Shown here piece after piece: positions 8,282 through 15,895 of a stretch of 64,000 bases of DNA (position 1 is its first letter; each line of letters begins with the position of its first letter). A program made the position numbers and the translations under genes. Below the pieces are notes generated by a model. It did no database searches. It was given only the letters and a program-made list of their open reading frames with translations, and was not told the origin of the DNA. Origin of the DNA: CAYJNO01 sp964371715 (lineage in GTDB: Bacteria > Bacillota_I > Bacilli_A > Erysipelotrichales > Erysipelotrichaceae); the NCBI GenBank assembly GCA_964371715.1, contig CAYJNO010000002.1, positions 1 through 64,000 of the forward strand, written 5' to 3'.

Positions 8282-8824
8282 ATGCAATTAATAGAAAAGA
8301 AAATAAATAAAAAATTAGATGATTATAACCAAATTGGCGAATTTATGAAAAGAGTGTTTCCCAAAGAAGAGTTAATGCCAATGTGGTTAATAGTTTTTGC
8401 TTCAAAGTTTAAAAAATATGATTTTAATGCCTATTATGATCAAGATGGTACTTTTATTGGAATTTTATTTACAATTGACTCTAAAGATACTCTATTTGTT
8501 TTTTATCTAGCTGTAAATGATAAAATACATTCTAAAGGCTATGGGTCATTACTTTTAAAGCAACTTGTAGATAAATATCAAACAAAATATATCTCTTTAT
8601 TCATTGAAACATTAGATCCTAATAGCTCTAATTACAATCAAAGAGTTAAACGTTTAACGTTTTATAAAAGAAATGGCTTTTATGAGTCTGGATTTTCTTG
8701 TGGTATGAAAACTGCTTTTATTGATATCTTAACTACAAAACCTGATTTTAAATTAGCTGATGCTAAAAAAATACTTAGTTTTATGCCAATGAAAATTATG
8801 CCGACACCAGAGTGGACAAAATAA
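8282..8824 (+). CDS. GNAT-family N-acetyltransferase
   Basis: A 180-aa acetyl-CoA-dependent acetyltransferase. The GNAT core is visible: strand FVFYLAVND, the acetyl-CoA pyrophosphate loop KIHSKGYGSLLLKQLVDKY (Q/R-x-x-G-x-G/A variant, about residues 83-100), and the C-terminal LTFYKRNGFYESGF segment. AAGGAG lies at 8271-8276 before the ATG. It is the apparent target of the divergent MerR protein, which suggests an inducible detoxification or resistance role; the acceptor is unknown. Confidence 0.82.
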   Translation: MQLIEKKINKKLDDYNQIGEFMKRVFPKEELMPMWLIVFASKFKKYDFNAYYDQDGTFIGILFTIDSKDTLFVFYLAVNDKIHSKGYGSLLLKQLVDKYQTKYISLFIETLDPNSSNYNQRVKRLTFYKRNGFYESGFSCGMKTAFIDILTTKPDFKLADAKKILSFMPMKIMPTPEWTK

Positions 8825-8848
8825 AAACTTAGAGTTAATCTAAGTTTT
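8824..8848. terminator. Bidirectional terminator, acetyltransferase / lipoprotein
   Basis: Ten-base stem AAAACTTAGA/TCTAAGTTTT with loop GTTAA, ending in T-runs on either strand. It starts at the stop codon of the acetyltransferase and ends at the stop of the convergent lipoprotein gene. Confidence 0.8.
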
Positions 8849-9369
8849 TATTTTAGTCTCATTGTTACAAATATTCCATAATCAATATCAAAGTCTTCTA
8901 AGTCAATACTTGGATCATAAGTTATTGGCTCACTATCATCTCTACCATAATAACCTGATAGTACTACTTTATCCTCAATTATAATTTTATCTTCTAATTC
9001 ATATTTACCATAAATTGGTGTACTGCTTTTTTTAGGCCCTAGATATATTTTTGAAGATTGGTCTCCTACTGTAAAAATCACTTCTTCTCCTGTTACTTCA
9101 ATGGTCATTGTATCTGAAATTATGTTAGAATCTCCGGTTAATGCTTTATTTTCTATCCATTCTCCATTTTCATATATTTCAATGTAAAATTCATAACTAT
9201 TAACTTTTTCTGCTAACATAAAGTCAAAGCTTTTTACATTTTCATCATCACCTTTACTAAATATTGTCGTTATTACAGATTCATTTGCAGGTGAGACTGA
9301 TGATTCATTTGTACTACAACCAGTAAATAAACAAACTGCAAAAATAAACATTATTAATATCTTTTTCAT
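8848..9369 (-). CDS. Putative lipoprotein, tandem paralogue 1
   Basis: A 173-aa secreted lipoprotein with signal peptide MKKILIMFIFAVCLFTGCS; the lipobox LFTGC gives Cys18 as the lipidated residue. The mature part is short and beta-rich with no family I recognise. It is a full-length paralogue of the gene at 9455-9976: they share YEFYIEIYENGEW and a C-terminus of the form GY(Y/F)GR(D/N)D(S/N)EPI-YD-SIDL-DFDIDYG. The first 105 bases of the region, including ribosome binding site and signal peptide, are identical. Last gene of the PadR-led cluster. Confidence 0.75.
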   Translation of the reverse strand: MKKILIMFIFAVCLFTGCSTNESSVSPANESVITTIFSKGDDENVKSFDFMLAEKVNSYEFYIEIYENGEWIENKALTGDSNIISDTMTIEVTGEEVIFTVGDQSSKIYLGPKKSSTPIYGKYELEDKIIIEDKVVLSGYYGRDDSEPITYDPSIDLEDFDIDYGIFVTMRLK

Positions 9370-9405
9370 AGTATGTTCCTCTTTTACTAATTATATAATT
9401 TTTAC
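9301..9405. repeat. 105-bp perfect direct repeat, copy 1
   Basis: Identical over 105 bases to 9908-10012. It covers the signal-peptide codons, start and ribosome binding site of the first lipoprotein gene, marking a recent duplication or gene conversion between the two paralogues. Confidence 0.9.
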
Positions 9406-9454
9406 CTTTACTAGTCTAATATTAATCTTCTTGCACATAGATTATCTAAAGATA

Positions 9455-9976
9455 TTAATTAAGTCTCACAGTTATAAATAAGCCATAATCTATATCGAAG
9501 TCTTTTAAGTCGATACTTGCATCATAACTAATTGGTTCATTATCATTTCGTCCAAAATAACCAAAAATCACCGTTTTTTCTTCTAATATAGTTTCTTTTT
9601 GTATTTCATATTCGCTATATATCACATTTTCACTTTTTTCAGGTTCTATAGCTTCTAAATAAATTACAGTATCGAATTGATTTCCTTTAATATTGATAAA
9701 TTCAGTTGATTCATTAAATTGAACTGTTACATTACTCATGATTACCTCGTTTGGTACCGTATTTAATTCTTCCCATTCTCCATTTTCATATATTTCAATA
9801 TAAAATTCATAACTCTCTACATCCTCTGCAAAAGTAAAATCATACTGTCTATATTCTCCTTGATTATTCTTTGACGATAATGGAGGGTTTTGAGAAGGCT
9901 TTATTGTTGATTCATTTGTACTACAACCAGTAAATAAACAAACTGCAAAAATAAACATTATTAATATCTTTTTCAT
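9455..9976 (-). CDS. Putative lipoprotein, tandem paralogue 2
   Basis: A 173-aa lipoprotein with the same signal peptide and lipobox (LFTGC, Cys18) as its neighbour, followed by a Ser/Asn-rich linker and a beta-rich domain of about 140 residues. I know no named family for it. The pair has diverged mainly in the linker and mid-region while ends stay conserved, which fits tandem duplication followed by change in the exposed part. It follows the DUF4097-like gene by 32 bases on the same strand, so it is probably co-transcribed with the padR cluster. Confidence 0.75.
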   Translation of the reverse strand: MKKILIMFIFAVCLFTGCSTNESTIKPSQNPPLSSKNNQGEYRQYDFTFAEDVESYEFYIEIYENGEWEELNTVPNEVIMSNVTVQFNESTEFINIKGNQFDTVIYLEAIEPEKSENVIYSEYEIQKETILEEKTVIFGYFGRNDNEPISYDASIDLKDFDIDYGLFITVRLN

Positions 9977-10012
9977 AGTATGTTCCTCTTTTACTAATTA
10001 TATAATTTTTAC
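9908..10012. repeat. 105-bp perfect direct repeat, copy 2
   Basis: Second copy of the repeat at 9301-9405. Its right end reaches into the stop codon (10009-10011) of the upstream DUF4097-like gene, so the duplicated block began near that gene's end. Confidence 0.9.
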
Positions 10013-10779
10013 TTCCAATCGTCTAATATTACATCTCCACTAACTGAGTTAACACTAATATCTATTTCGTTTATTGCTTCGTTATTGTTTCCATAATTAT
10101 TTTCAATATCTCCACTTATACTCTCATTATCAATATTGAAGCTATTACTTCCTTCTACTTGAATATTAATATCAGAGCTAACTGTATTTATATCAATATC
10201 TTTAGTATCTTCATTAGCCACTAAATAAATACTTCCGCTTACATCATTGATTTTTATATCTTTTGCTGCTTGATATATTTTTGCTTCTAAGCTTACAACA
10301 TTCAATTCTAACTTATTAATTTTCGCATCAATATATAAATCCTCACTTACTAGGTTTAATTCGTAATCTAATTCTATACCATTTGGGACTTCAATTAATA
10401 ATTCTCCTGCACTTGAATAAACACCCATTGTAATCTCTTGTTTTACATGTAATGTATTATTTGACTTATATATTGGATTTTCAAGCCTTGGACCTGTTCC
10501 TTCTACATTGATTGTTGAAGTTACTTTGATTTGATCAATATCCTTTTCAACTATTATTACAGGTATTGTCGCAAGTTCAATATTTATTTTATCAATATCA
10601 TCAAAGTAGAATATTTCTGGTTCTTCAAGAGGCTCAGCATTACCTGTTGATATATTAAATGGTACAAAACCAAATAATAAGTTTTTAGAATTAAAAATAA
10701 ACATTGCTCCAATAACAATTGAAATTAATAATACGCTTAAGCCTATTATTTTAAAATATAGATAAGTTTTTCTACTCAT
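10009..10779 (-). CDS. Membrane-anchored DUF4097-like beta-helical surface protein
   Basis: A 256-aa protein with an N-terminal membrane anchor (residues about 8-30, GLSVLLISIVIGAMFIF) and an extracytoplasmic part built of short repeated strands (LELNVVSLEAKI, IKINDVSGSIYLV, IDINTVSSDINIQV, IDISVNSVSGDVIL). This pattern is that of the DUF4097/LiaG 'putative adhesin' family, often encoded with HAAS-type proteins and PadR regulators in envelope-stress operons. It overlaps the preceding HAAS gene by 8 bases. Function in the family is not settled; a role in sensing or buffering envelope stress is inference from LiaG. Confidence 0.78.
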   Translation of the reverse strand: MSRKTYLYFKIIGLSVLLISIVIGAMFIFNSKNLLFGFVPFNISTGNAEPLEEPEIFYFDDIDKINIELATIPVIIVEKDIDQIKVTSTINVEGTGPRLENPIYKSNNTLHVKQEITMGVYSSAGELLIEVPNGIELDYELNLVSEDLYIDAKINKLELNVVSLEAKIYQAAKDIKINDVSGSIYLVANEDTKDIDINTVSSDINIQVEGSNSFNIDNESISGDIENNYGNNNEAINEIDISVNSVSGDVILDDWK

Positions 10780-11455
10780 GATTTTCTCCTAATTCTATAA
10801 TTGATGATACAATTGACATACTTATTCCACATATTGGAAATATTATCCATGCTGTAAACCACATGCCATATACAAAGCCACATATTAGAAAAATTACTGT
10901 TGCAACAGACATTACAATACTTGAAATTATAGACATTAATCTTCTCTTTTTAGGTGATAGATTATTAAAATCTGAATCTTCACTTGGTTTTTTATATTCT
11001 GATGGTGTAGACATATTGATATAGATTAAAATACCGACACCAATTGCTACTAAACCAAACATCGATGTTAATCCAATAACACCAAACATTTCTTCTAGTC
11101 CAATACTTTCACCAATTGTTGCAATTACTATTAAAGAGATTACAGATAGGATAAATAAAGCTACTGCAATTGATGTAAAGCGCGCATTTCTAATACGGTA
11201 GTATTTTTCTTCTTTATCATTAACTACAGGTTTTACATCATTTTCTTCTTCATTACCATAAAGCAATTCATCAATATCGCCAAGATTACTTACTGTTAAA
11301 TTAAAAGCTTGAATCTCACTATGTCCCTCAGCTAAATAATCATTATATCTATCCATACAATTAGCTAATACTTCTTCTTTTAGCTCTTTAGTTTTCTTGT
11401 CCATTTTTGACTCAGCAAATAAACTATTTACATAATTTTCTATTCGTTTGCTCAT
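10772..11455 (-). CDS. HAAS-type (permease prefix domain) membrane protein
   Basis: A 227-aa protein with a cytoplasmic N-terminal helical domain (residues about 1-75, RIENYVNSLFAES..ELKEEVLANCMDRYNDYLAEGHSEIQAF) that matches the HAAS/permease-prefix signalling domain found next to PadR regulators, followed by about four transmembrane helices. GGAGAG sits seven bases before the ATG at 11455, so that start is preferred to an in-frame ATG 21 bases upstream inside padR. The HAAS domain is thought to talk to a PadR partner, which is encoded just upstream here. Confidence 0.8.
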   Translation of the reverse strand: MSKRIENYVNSLFAESKMDKKTKELKEEVLANCMDRYNDYLAEGHSEIQAFNLTVSNLGDIDELLYGNEEENDVKPVVNDKEEKYYRIRNARFTSIAVALFILSVISLIVIATIGESIGLEEMFGVIGLTSMFGLVAIGVGILIYINMSTPSEYKKPSEDSDFNNLSPKKRRLMSIISSIVMSVATVIFLICGFVYGMWFTAWIIFPICGISMSIVSSIIELGENHE

Positions 11456-11456
11456 T

Positions 11457-11798
11457 TTAATTCTCTCCTTCAACATTTTTCAACAATTTATCAATCATAA
11501 TTTTTGCGCGGCACCAATCAGCATAATTTTCACGATACAATTTTTTCCCTAACACTGTTATTGTATAGTATCGCCTTCTAGCACCCGTAGTTTGATCACC
11601 CCAATAAGACTTAATATAGCCACTACTTTCTAATCTTCTAAATGCTGAATATAAGGTTGCCTCTTTTAATTCGTACTCTTGATTAGTTGCTTCTAAGATT
11701 ACTTTGTTGATTTCATAGCCATAACTATCTTTATCATATAATAGTGATAAGATAATTGATTCTGTATATCCTCTGATTACATCTGAAATTATTAACAT
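11457..11798 (-). CDS. PadR-family transcriptional regulator
   Basis: A 113-aa PadR regulator. The winged-helix core is textbook: GYTESIILSLLYDKDSYGYEINKVI, then ATLYSAFRRLESSGYIKSYW and GARRRYYTITVLGKKLY, with a short C-terminal dimerisation helix. It leads a five-gene cluster (HAAS protein, DUF4097-like protein, two lipoproteins) and most likely represses it, in the manner of PadR/LtrA-type local repressors. A near-consensus promoter lies upstream at 11818-11846. The inducing signal is unknown, but the cluster encodes only envelope proteins, so an envelope signal is likely. Confidence 0.88.
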   Translation of the reverse strand: MLIISDVIRGYTESIILSLLYDKDSYGYEINKVILEATNQEYELKEATLYSAFRRLESSGYIKSYWGDQTTGARRRYYTITVLGKKLYRENYADWCRAKIMIDKLLKNVEGEN

Positions 11799-11817
11799 AT
11801 AATCACCTCTTGTCTAC

Positions 11818-11846
11818 ATATTACAATAAGATACCTCGCCTGTCAA
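11818..11846 (-). promoter_or_regulatory. Promoter of the padR cluster
   Basis: On the minus strand TTGACA (11841-11846), a 17-base spacer and TAATAT (11818-11823) form a near-perfect vegetative promoter about 20 bases before the padR ATG. Such a strong promoter suits repression control by PadR. Confidence 0.75.
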
Positions 11847-11871
11847 TGTATATAATTGAAGTAAGTATATA

Positions 11872-11901
11872 AAAATAGTACTACCTCAGTAGTACTATTT
11901 T
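11872..11901 (-). terminator. Terminator of the NatAB-type ABC operon
   Basis: Thirteen-base perfect stem (AAAATAGTACTAC and its complement, loop CTCA) ending in an A/T run, five bases after the stop of the ABC permease gene on the minus strand. Confidence 0.8.
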
Positions 11902-11905
11902 AAAT

Positions 11906-13156
11906 TTATTTTTTATTACTTGTAATTATATGTTTTATTACTTTAAATAAGCTTGGACTATTTCCATAGAAGAATACTCCATAACGATAGATTTTCGCAG
12001 CTAACCAACCTGTAAATAAAATTGATATAATTAATATTCCAACTGAAGATAATACTTCTACTATACTTATCTCACTCATCGCAACTCTGACAAACATGGC
12101 CATAGGAGATGAGAATGGTATATATGACAATATTGTCATAATTGTACTATTAACACCTGACATCATATTAAATATTGTTAACATAAATGAACCAACAAAG
12201 ACAAAAGTTATTGGTGTTATTAAAGAACCCATATCTTCTACCTTAGAACATAATGATCCAGCTGCACCGAAGATAAAGGCATAAAATACAAATCCTAGAA
12301 TAAAGAATAGTAATACATAACCAATTAATTCAGCAGGGAAATTAAATAATGATGTTACAAGCATATTTGATTGCCATGCATCAAAATTAATCATATAGAA
12401 GGCATATGCACTTGCTAATAAGACTCCAATTTGTAATAAACCAACAATTGCTGTTGCCATTACTTTAGCGAAGATAAAAGCACTAGGACTTGCACTTGTT
12501 ACTAATAGTTCCATCGCACGTGATGTTTTCTCAACTACAATACCTGATACTACAAATTGTCCATAGGCTATAACTGCAATATATAGTATAAAGATCATAA
12601 TATATGTATATAAGAAATTCTCTTCTTCATTAACACCTATTTGTATTACTTCATAATTAACTGATGGATTAATAATCGACATAATCTCATCATATTCCAC
12701 ACCATATTCTTCTGCTAGATTTATTTGATGAATCATTTGGATTGCTTCATTTATTACATATTCTAAGATATCATCAATCTCAGTATCACCAACTACTTCA
12801 GTATACTCATCATATGATTCTAAATAAATACCTCGACTATATTCTTTATTTTGAATTGCTTCCTTCATTTGTTCAACACTATAGTCAACTTCAACAAAAG
12901 TGGCATTGCCGGCTGCAAGTGTCGTATTTAATAATATTAATTCAGATTCATCTAATTCAATATCACCTGATATCATTATTTCTTCCAGTTTGTTTTCACT
13001 ATCCCCACCAATAATATCATCAACAAGGTGTATATACATTGGAGAGAATAAGAATAAAGCTAATAACACCATTAACCCACCAGTTAACAGTATAAAACTT
13101 TTATTTTTAAAATAGGCAGCTAATTCAAATTTTAAAATAATTATAAATTGTTTCAT
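11906..13156 (-). CDS. ABC-2 type transporter permease (NatB-like)
   Basis: A 416-aa membrane permease. One N-terminal helix (about residues 18-38) is followed by a large extracytoplasmic loop (about 40-175) and five to six C-terminal helices (about 180-400), the layout of NatB/YhaP-type ABC-2 permeases. The motif SGIVVEKTSRAMELLVTSASPSAFIFAKV, shown here in part, is characteristic of the family's coupling region. Its start overlaps the ATPase stop. Related pairs export sodium or small toxic compounds; the cargo here is unknown. The operon is headed by an XRE regulator. Confidence 0.85.
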   Translation of the reverse strand: MKQFIIILKFELAAYFKNKSFILLTGGLMVLLALFLFSPMYIHLVDDIIGGDSENKLEEIMISGDIELDESELILLNTTLAAGNATFVEVDYSVEQMKEAIQNKEYSRGIYLESYDEYTEVVGDTEIDDILEYVINEAIQMIHQINLAEEYGVEYDEIMSIINPSVNYEVIQIGVNEEENFLYTYIMIFILYIAVIAYGQFVVSGIVVEKTSRAMELLVTSASPSAFIFAKVMATAIVGLLQIGVLLASAYAFYMINFDAWQSNMLVTSLFNFPAELIGYVLLFFILGFVFYAFIFGAAGSLCSKVEDMGSLITPITFVFVGSFMLTIFNMMSGVNSTIMTILSYIPFSSPMAMFVRVAMSEISIVEVLSSVGILIISILFTGWLAAKIYRYGVFFYGNSPSLFKVIKHIITSNKK

Positions 13157-14046
13157 TAGTTTTCACCTCTTGTTGTATACTCAACAAAAATATCATTTAA
13201 TTTAGGTTCGCTAACTTTTATTGAGTCAATTTCATATTTTTGTGTGATGTTTGACATAACTTCTACTCTTTGTTTTTCATCAATTAAATTTATATAAAGA
13301 ATATCTTCAATGATGTTCATATCATATTTTTCATTCTCAATAATCTTATGGATATTTTTTCCTTCAACTTCTAAACAATTCTTTGGATAAGTATCAATAA
13401 TTTCTTTAATTGATCCTGCTAGGACAATTTCCCCTTCATGTATAATTGCAATTTCATCGCAAAATTCTTCGATATAATTCATTTGATGACTTGAAAATAA
13501 TACAATTTTACCTTTTTCAATCAACTCTTTCACAACATCTTTTAAAAGCATTGAATTTACTGGATCTAATCCAGAAAATGGTTCATCTAATATGACAATA
13601 TCAGGATTTGGTGTTATTGTCGTGATTAATTGTATTTTTTGTTGATTACCTTTAGATAATGTTTCTAATAGTTTATTGCGATATTCACTCATTCCTAGAC
13701 GATCTAACCAATAATCCGCATTTTTTATAGCCTCTTTTTTACTCATTCCTTTTAATTCAGCCAAATATACTATTTGTTCAATTATTTTTTTCTTAGGATA
13801 TAAACCTCTTTCTTCAGGTAGATAACCAATACATAGTTTCTTATAGTTTGGCTTTTCATTATCAATCAGTATCTTTCCACTATCTGCTTCAAAAACATTC
13901 ATGATAATTCTGATTGTTGTTGTTTTTCCTGCTCCATTACGCCCTAATATTCCTAATGCTTTACCACTTTTAGCTTTAAAATTAATTCCTTTTAATACAT
14001 GCTTTGCGCCAAATGATTTATTAATATTTTCGACTTTTAGTTCCAT
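13156..14046 (-). CDS. ABC transporter ATP-binding protein (NatA-like)
   Basis: A 296-aa ATPase. Walker A is GRNGAGKTT (near residue 38), the signature is LSKGNQQK, Walker B is DIVILDEPFSGLDP, and the H-loop is LFSSHQMNYIEE. The NQQK form of the signature and the C-terminal extension of about 80 residues fit the NatA/YhaQ branch, which drives the NatB-type permease encoded next. The gene overlaps both neighbours by one base, so the three-gene set is translationally coupled. Confidence 0.9.
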   Translation of the reverse strand: MELKVENINKSFGAKHVLKGINFKAKSGKALGILGRNGAGKTTTIRIIMNVFEADSGKILIDNEKPNYKKLCIGYLPEERGLYPKKKIIEQIVYLAELKGMSKKEAIKNADYWLDRLGMSEYRNKLLETLSKGNQQKIQLITTITPNPDIVILDEPFSGLDPVNSMLLKDVVKELIEKGKIVLFSSHQMNYIEEFCDEIAIIHEGEIVLAGSIKEIIDTYPKNCLEVEGKNIHKIIENEKYDMNIIEDILYINLIDEKQRVEVMSNITQKYEIDSIKVSEPKLNDIFVEYTTRGEN

Positions 14047-14792
14047 TATTTCTCCTTTTTCCCATGTTCAATTTTAAATAGTTCAACTGAATATATCCCA
14101 TATATTGTTAATGTTAATCCACCAATAATCACTGCATAACTAGAATCAATATCAAACAACATTGTAATTAATGATGTTGTAATTAGTAGTCCAAATAATA
14201 AACCTTGAATTTTTTTCATAGCTTTAAATGAAGCTTCATTAATCATTGACTTTGCTGCTTCATCTAATTTTTCTGTCACATTTTTCATCTCATCTTCATC
14301 ATAAACATTTATCTTATCAATATATCGAATATTTTCTAAGGCTTTCACCATTCTTTGTTGATGAACTAATACGTAGAAGAATGTTATCATAAAGATAATG
14401 ATTACTGCTGATGCATGCATAAGTTTATATGTACTATCAAATTTAAGAAAGCAGAATGATAGAAAACCATTCATTAAGGCAAATGGTGTTAGTATTCCTG
14501 ATAAGTCTAGTAACTTATTTGCTTTATCATAATTATCACCTTCATCAATTTTATCGGCTATTTTTTTATATTTACTATAATATACCATTGATATCACAAT
14601 AAATATTAAACATGATATCGGCAATAATATCCCTATTATTAAGTAAATTGTATCTAAATTTATATTGTTTTTGATAAATTCTCCTATTCTATCAACAAAT
14701 AGTACAGATAGAAAACCAATTACCCCTCCAAGTGACATATAACCTATAACTTGTAACCAATATTGTTTCTTATTTTTTGCTTTTATTTTCAT
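14046..14792 (-). CDS. Membrane protein, probably DUF3169 family
   Basis: A 248-aa integral membrane protein with about six hydrophobic segments arranged in pairs and a charged cytoplasmic loop (about residues 155-190, DKINVYDEDEMKNVTEKLDEAAK). It resembles the DUF3169 proteins that are commonly encoded beside a 65-70-aa XRE regulator; the assignment is from memory of that arrangement. The ATG at 14792 is chosen because GAGG lies seven bases upstream; an ATG at 14825 lies within the regulator gene. No function is known. Confidence 0.6.
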   Translation of the reverse strand: MKIKAKNKKQYWLQVIGYMSLGGVIGFLSVLFVDRIGEFIKNNINLDTIYLIIGILLPISCLIFIVISMVYYSKYKKIADKIDEGDNYDKANKLLDLSGILTPFALMNGFLSFCFLKFDSTYKLMHASAVIIIFMITFFYVLVHQQRMVKALENIRYIDKINVYDEDEMKNVTEKLDEAAKSMINEASFKAMKKIQGLLFGLLITTSLITMLFDIDSSYAVIIGGLTLTIYGIYSVELFKIEHGKKEK

Positions 14793-14811
14793 ATTTTTTC
14801 CTCTTTCAACT

Positions 14812-15015
14812 TTATTCATCTTCATTACTAAATAGTTCTTCTACTTTACAGTCAAATACTTTTGCCAGTCTTAAAGCTAATACTACAGATGGATGATAAT
14901 CTCCTCTTTCTATTAAACTAATAGTTTGTCTTGAAACACTAACCATACTTCCAAGTTCCTGTTGGTTTATATTTAGTTTCGCACGATATTCTTTTAATCT
15001 ATTTTTTAATGGCAT
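14812..15015 (-). CDS. XRE-family transcriptional regulator
   Basis: A 67-aa single-domain Cro/CI-type regulator: NRLKEYRAKLNINQQELGSMVS, the recognition helix SRQTISLIERGDYHPS and a short ALRLAKVFDCKVEELF tail. AAGGAG precedes the ATG at 15015 by a few bases; an upstream ATG contains that ribosome binding site and can be set aside. It heads the DUF3169/NatAB operon. Its promoter is filled with TTGTCA half-sites (15037-15098), so it most likely represses its own operon. Confidence 0.88.
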   Translation of the reverse strand: MPLKNRLKEYRAKLNINQQELGSMVSVSRQTISLIERGDYHPSVVLALRLAKVFDCKVEELFSNEDE

Positions 15016-15036
15016 AGTACTCCTTTCCATATATCA

Positions 15037-15063
15037 TTGTCATTATGACAAATATCTTTGTCA
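15037..15063. promoter_or_regulatory. Downstream operator of the XRE regulator
   Basis: Perfect 15-base palindrome TTGTCAT-T-ATGACAA (15037-15051) followed by another TTGTCA half-site (15058-15063), between the promoter and the regulator's start. It shares the half-site with the palindrome at 15077-15098. Confidence 0.65.
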
Positions 15064-15068
15064 TCAAT

Positions 15069-15098
15069 ACTATAACATTGACAACTATAGTTGTCAAT
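15069..15098 (-). promoter_or_regulatory. Promoter with embedded 22-bp palindromic operator
   Basis: Minus-strand -35 TTGACA (15092-15097), 17-base spacer and -10 TATAGT (15069-15074). A perfect 22-base palindrome with arms ATTGACAACTA covers 15077-15098 and so overlaps the -35 and most of the spacer. Binding there would block RNA polymerase. Confidence 0.75.
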
Positions 15099-15192
15099 AA
15101 ATATATCATAATTAAATAATTACACATAATGTATAAAATAGATTATAATTAGATTAACTATATATTTAATAACTAGTAAAGGAGATACTATT

Positions 15193-15390
15193 ATGCTAAT
15201 AAGTAATGTAATTTATGTTTCAGACTATTTAAAGGTGATTATTAATATAACGTGTATTGTTTTAGTGATTAGCTGTATTACTTTCGTTAAATTTTATCAA
15301 TTGGAATATCGTAAATATTATTTTTCTAAGCATGGTGTTGAATATGTTTCATTATTCCAAAAGTTTATTAATTTCTTCAAGAACTTTTAG
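15193..15390 (+). CDS. Small single-pass membrane protein, unknown
   Basis: A 65-aa protein with one strong transmembrane helix (residues about 13-32, VIINITCIVLVISCITFVKF) and a basic, aromatic C-terminal tail. AAAGGAG at 15178-15184 precedes the ATG with good spacing, and a strong terminator follows at 15400-15437, so it looks like a real single-gene unit. I recognise no family. It is isolated between the XRE/NatAB operon and the cellobiose-type PTS operon, on the opposite strand to both. Confidence 0.55.
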   Translation: MLISNVIYVSDYLKVIINITCIVLVISCITFVKFYQLEYRKYYFSKHGVEYVSLFQKFINFFKNF

Positions 15391-15399
15391 AGAAGACTA

Positions 15400-15437
15400 A
15401 AAAAGTAAAGATACAATTATATGTATCTTTACTTTTT
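15400..15437. terminator. Bidirectional terminator
   Basis: Fifteen-base perfect stem (15400-15414 with 15423-15437, loop of 8) with A- and T-runs on its outside. It lies between the small membrane protein (+) and the end of the cellobiose-type PTS operon (-). Confidence 0.85.
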
Positions 15438-15459
15438 ATTTCTTAAAATTTTATATTTT

Positions 15460-15882
15460 TTATGAATTTTCAACTAATGCTTTAATATTAGTTAACTTTA
15501 CATTTATTTTCTTTTTAGTACTTCTATTAAACAACGGAAGTTCAAACATTAAATAATTAAGTGTTCTAACTGAATCACTACCGCTAGGGAACTCGCTATA
15601 AAATAGATTTGTATCACCTTTAACATCACTAAATTTAAAAGTCGAAACTGATTTAGTTTTTGCTGTAGTATTACTAATTTCAATTGTATATTCTTCAGGA
15701 TTAAAACTAAATTCTTGTTTAATATCTAATGGTTTACCTGTGATTGTAGTTGATCCAAATGAAGTTTTATATACCTCATTAGCTTTTAATGACTTAATAT
15801 TCATGTCCTCTTTAAATTTATTTAAAACTAAATTAAATGTTTTATCTAAATCCTTATTGATGATGATACTTCCTGTTGGCAT
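15460..15882 (-). CDS. DUF3284-like protein of the cellobiose-type PTS operon
   Basis: A 140-aa soluble protein without signal or membrane segments. Size, beta-rich character and position after a cellobiose-type EIIC fit the DUF3284 family, whose members accompany beta-glucoside PTS genes in Firmicutes; the call rests on memory of that association. The last gene of its operon, 13 bases after EIIC, with AAAAAGGAG before the ATG. No biochemical role is established. Confidence 0.6.
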   Translation of the reverse strand: MPTGSIIINKDLDKTFNLVLNKFKEDMNIKSLKANEVYKTSFGSTTITGKPLDIKQEFSFNPEEYTIEISNTTAKTKSVSTFKFSDVKGDTNLFYSEFPSGSDSVRTLNYLMFELPLFNRSTKKKINVKLTNIKALVENS

Positions 15883-15895
15883 AGAAATCTCCTTT

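Noticed and set aside
9301..10012. Insertion sequence or terminal repeats as origin of the 105-bp direct repeat
   Set aside because: No transposase, inverted ends or target duplication; the repeat covers homologous parts of two paralogues.
12742..13115. Two overlapping plus-strand frames within the ABC permease gene
   Set aside because: Low-complexity His/Leu/Gln-rich shadows of the real minus-strand gene.
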